Assembly: GCA_017861355.1 (NCBI GenBank)
Contig: JAGFXQ010000147.1
Span: 1-7,963, forward strand
Direction of reading: 5' to 3'
Length of the DNA: 7,963 nucleotides
From: Bacillota bacterium
GTDB lineage: Bacteria; Bacillota; Clostridia; Lachnospirales; Lachnospiraceae
Shown one piece after another: positions 5,918 to 7,963 of the stretch. Position 1 is the stretch's first letter; every line of letters starts with the position of its first letter. The position numbers and the translations under genes were made by a program. A model generated the notes under the pieces. That model worked only from the letters and a program-made list of their open reading frames with translations, was not told the DNA's origin and searched no databases.

Positions 5918-7963
5918 TTATTTGTCAAACTCTTTCATCGCAATCGAGAGCATAAGCTTAATACGATTCAGTTGGTTTACTCCGGAGATACCTGGATCAT
6001 AATCAATTGGCATAATATTGGCTCCGGGAAACAGCTCCTTCAGTGGCTTAATCATTCCCTTGCCGGTTACATGATTCGGCAGACAGGCCAGTGGCTGAAT
6101 ACATAGAATATTCTTCGTTCCCTGCTGCAGATATTCCATCATCTCTGCGGTTACCAGCCATCCTTCCCCTGTTTGATTACCTAGCGATATTACAGAGGAG
6201 GCCATATGAGCCAGCTCCTGTATCGGGGTCGGTGCCAAAAAACGTCGGCTTTTTGATAGCTCTTCTGTCATTATATTGCGGTAGCTTATAATATATGACA
6301 TTGCAAGATTACTCAACTTATTCTTTAGTTGCGACCCGGCAAGATATCGGAATCGGAAGCGTGAATTATAAGTAGAATACAAGAAATAATCCATAAGATC
6401 AGGTACAATTGCTTCAGCTCCTCCCTGTTCAATGATAGAAATAATATCATTATTTGCGGTCGGATGATATTTTAATAATATCTCTCCTACCACAGCGACT
6501 CTGGGCTTTGATCGCTCGGTTAACTCAAGTTGATCAAACTCCTCAATCATTTTGCGGATATTGTAGTGAAATTCCTTTCTTCCTCCGGTATTCAGCTGCT
6601 CCTTCGCTCTACTTCTCCATTTGTCATATAGCATCTGCGAAGAACCCGGAAAGCGTTCATAGGGTCTGGTATGATAAATCAGACGCATAAATAAATCCCC
6701 ATAGATCAGTGCCATGATACAACGATTAATCAATCCTAAGGAAAGCTTAAAGCCAGGTTGCTTTTCCAGATTAAGAGTACTCAGAGAAATCACCGGTATC
6801 TGTGTATACCCAGCCTGCTGAAGACCTAATTTGAGAAAGGCCATGTAGTTCGTAGCCCGGCAGCCACCTCCGCTCTGGGTTAGGATGACTGAGGTCTGAT
6901 TCAAATCATACTTTCCTGACTTCAACGCCTGAATAATCTGACCAATCATAAGAATCGCGGGATAACAGGCATCATTATTCACATATTTTAAGCCTTCTTC
7001 TACGGCTGTTTTGTCTATGGCATCCAGAACCTCCATACGATAACCACAGGCTCTCGCTGCTGTTTGAACCAAGTCAAAATGAAGTGGTGCCATCTGTGGT
7101 GCCAGAATTGTATGGGTATATTTCATCTCTTTGGTAAATACCGGTCGTTCGACCACTGTAACCGGTAGTTCTTTCAATACAGTAAGCTGATCCCGCTCTT
7201 CTACCGCAGCTTTCAGCGACCGAATTCTGATCTTCGCTGCCCCCAGGTTATTCCCCTCATCAATCTTCAGCATCGTATAAAGTTTGCCTCCATCTGCGAG
7301 AATCTCTGCAATCTGATCCGAGGTCACTGCATCCAACCCGCAGCCAAAGGAATTCAATTGTATCATCTCCAGACAGGGTTCCTCTGCTACCAGAGTCGCT
7401 GCACGATAGAGTCTGGAATTATAGACCCATTGATCTACAACCCTTAATTTTCTTCGAAGTGGTGCCAAATGTGCAACACTATCCTCCGTCAGTACTCCCA
7501 TCCCATAAGAATTGATCAGTTTGGCTATTCCATGATTAATCTCTGGGTCAACATGATATGGTTTACCGCAAAGAACGATGCCTTTCTTCTGATTCTCCTT
7601 CAAGAAGGCAAGTGCTGTCTCACCTTGTCTGCGTAGATCACGTTTGTATCGCTCTCTTTCCAGAGCCGCTGCCTGAACAGCCTTCTTCATCGCGCCCGGA
7701 CTGATCCGGTAGCCCGACAGTGCTTCCACCATTCTTATCGCTAGTTTTTTGTTATACTCAAGGTTCAGGAAGGGATTGATGATTCGAACTCCCTGCTCCT
7801 TTAATTGATCGATATTATTGTGTATCACTTCAGGATAAGAGATCACAACCGGACAGTTATAATGATTATTGGCATCTTGATATTCCTTCTTCTCATATAC
7901 AACGGAAGGATAGAATATCGTCTTAATTCCCCGATCTACCAGATCCAGAATATGTCCGTGGCA
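5918..7963 (-). CDS. Acyl-CoA dehydratase activase-related protein, C-terminal part (2-hydroxyglutaryl-CoA dehydratase-like; start outside window)
   Basis: The frame is open from the window edge to the TAA at 5918-5920, giving 681 residues. The GTG at 7846 is internal, because upstream codons continue conserved sequence (CHGH at the edge, then NHYNCPVV). It matches the C-terminal half of the large (about 1,400-residue) clostridial proteins in which BadF/BcrA-type ATPase activase domains are fused to a DUF2229 and dehydratase-like region. Motifs in order, in fragment numbering, are GKPYHVDPEINHG (133-145), SFGCG (205-209), NNDACYP (329-335), GGGCR (365-369), VGEILLKYHPTANN (492-505), QPLACLPNHVTGKG (623-636) and YDPGISGVNQLNR (655-667). 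Conserved cysteines at about 132, 197, 208, 333, 368, 621 and 627 are candidate iron-sulfur ligands. Known relatives act on (R)-2-hydroxyacyl-CoA dehydration with ATP-driven electron transfer, but the reaction of these giant fusions is not settled. No broken frame is seen, and no clear terminator follows. Confidence 0.92.
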   Translation of the reverse strand, partial: CHGHILDLVDRGIKTIFYPSVVYEKKEYQDANNHYNCPVVISYPEVIHNNIDQLKEQGVRIINPFLNLEYNKKLAIRMVEALSGYRISPGAMKKAVQAAALERERYKRDLRRQGETALAFLKENQKKGIVLCGKPYHVDPEINHGIAKLINSYGMGVLTEDSVAHLAPLRRKLRVVDQWVYNSRLYRAATLVAEEPCLEMIQLNSFGCGLDAVTSDQIAEILADGGKLYTMLKIDEGNNLGAAKIRIRSLKAAVEERDQLTVLKELPVTVVERPVFTKEMKYTHTILAPQMAPLHFDLVQTAARACGYRMEVLDAIDKTAVEEGLKYVNNDACYPAILMIGQIIQALKSGKYDLNQTSVILTQSGGGCRATNYMAFLKLGLQQAGYTQIPVISLSTLNLEKQPGFKLSLGLINRCIMALIYGDLFMRLIYHTRPYERFPGSSQMLYDKWRSRAKEQLNTGGRKEFHYNIRKMIEEFDQLELTERSKPRVAVVGEILLKYHPTANNDIISIIEQGGAEAIVPDLMDYFLYSTYNSRFRFRYLAGSQLKNKLSNLAMSYIISYRNIMTEELSKSRRFLAPTPIQELAHMASSVISLGNQTGEGWLVTAEMMEYLQQGTKNILCIQPLACLPNHVTGKGMIKPLKELFPGANIMPIDYDPGISGVNQLNRIKLMLSIAMKEFDK

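Noticed and set aside
7844..7846. GTG as the start of the dehydratase-like gene
   Set aside because: The frame continues upstream to the window edge with conserved sequence (NHYNCPVV, CHGH), so this is an internal valine codon.

Overview
The window looks like low-GC chromosomal DNA of an anaerobic Firmicute, most likely a clostridial (Lachnospiraceae-like) organism. This inference rests on AT-rich spacers, strong AGGAGG-type ribosome binding sites, a UUG start, and two protein families typical of anaerobic clostridia: the C_GCAxxG_C_C redox protein and a giant 2-hydroxyacyl-CoA dehydratase/activase-type protein. Species cannot be fixed from the sequence alone.

Layout. One gene fragment lies on the plus strand at the left edge (1-387, C_GCAxxG_C_C family, N-terminus outside the window) and ends at a clear intrinsic terminator (394-433). 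Everything else is on the minus strand, so it reads from right to left. First comes the C-terminal ~681 residues of an acyl-CoA dehydratase activase-related protein (7963-5918, start outside the window). Next is a small zinc-ribbon protein with three predicted membrane helices (5729-5229), with its own candidate promoter and a long hairpin plus U-tract terminator. Then come two ABC half-transporters in tandem (4930-3224 and 3172-1385) behind a near-consensus sigma-A promoter that overlaps an inverted repeat. Last is a creatininase-family metallo-amidohydrolase (1222-452), whose ribosome binding site abuts three tandem 23-bp repeats. The creatininase and the plus-strand redox gene converge at 388-451.

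How the genes work together. The two half-transporters are complementary and almost certainly form one heterodimeric type IV exporter. The upstream subunit has lost the Walker B glutamate (Asp492) and the H-loop histidine (Gln523). The downstream subunit keeps both but has a degenerate signature (ISKGQ). The dimer should therefore have one catalytic and one degenerate ATP site. Candidate operator symmetry around the -10 suggests repression, but no regulator gene is in the window. No functional link between the exporter, the zinc-ribbon protein, the dehydratase-like protein and the creatininase can be shown from sequence alone.

I see no tRNA, rRNA, insertion sequence, CRISPR array or phage gene, and nothing that clearly amounts to a new system. 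The most unusual local features are the tandem repeat array at the creatininase translation start, the symmetric elements in the two minus-strand promoter regions, and the uncharacterised zinc-ribbon membrane protein.
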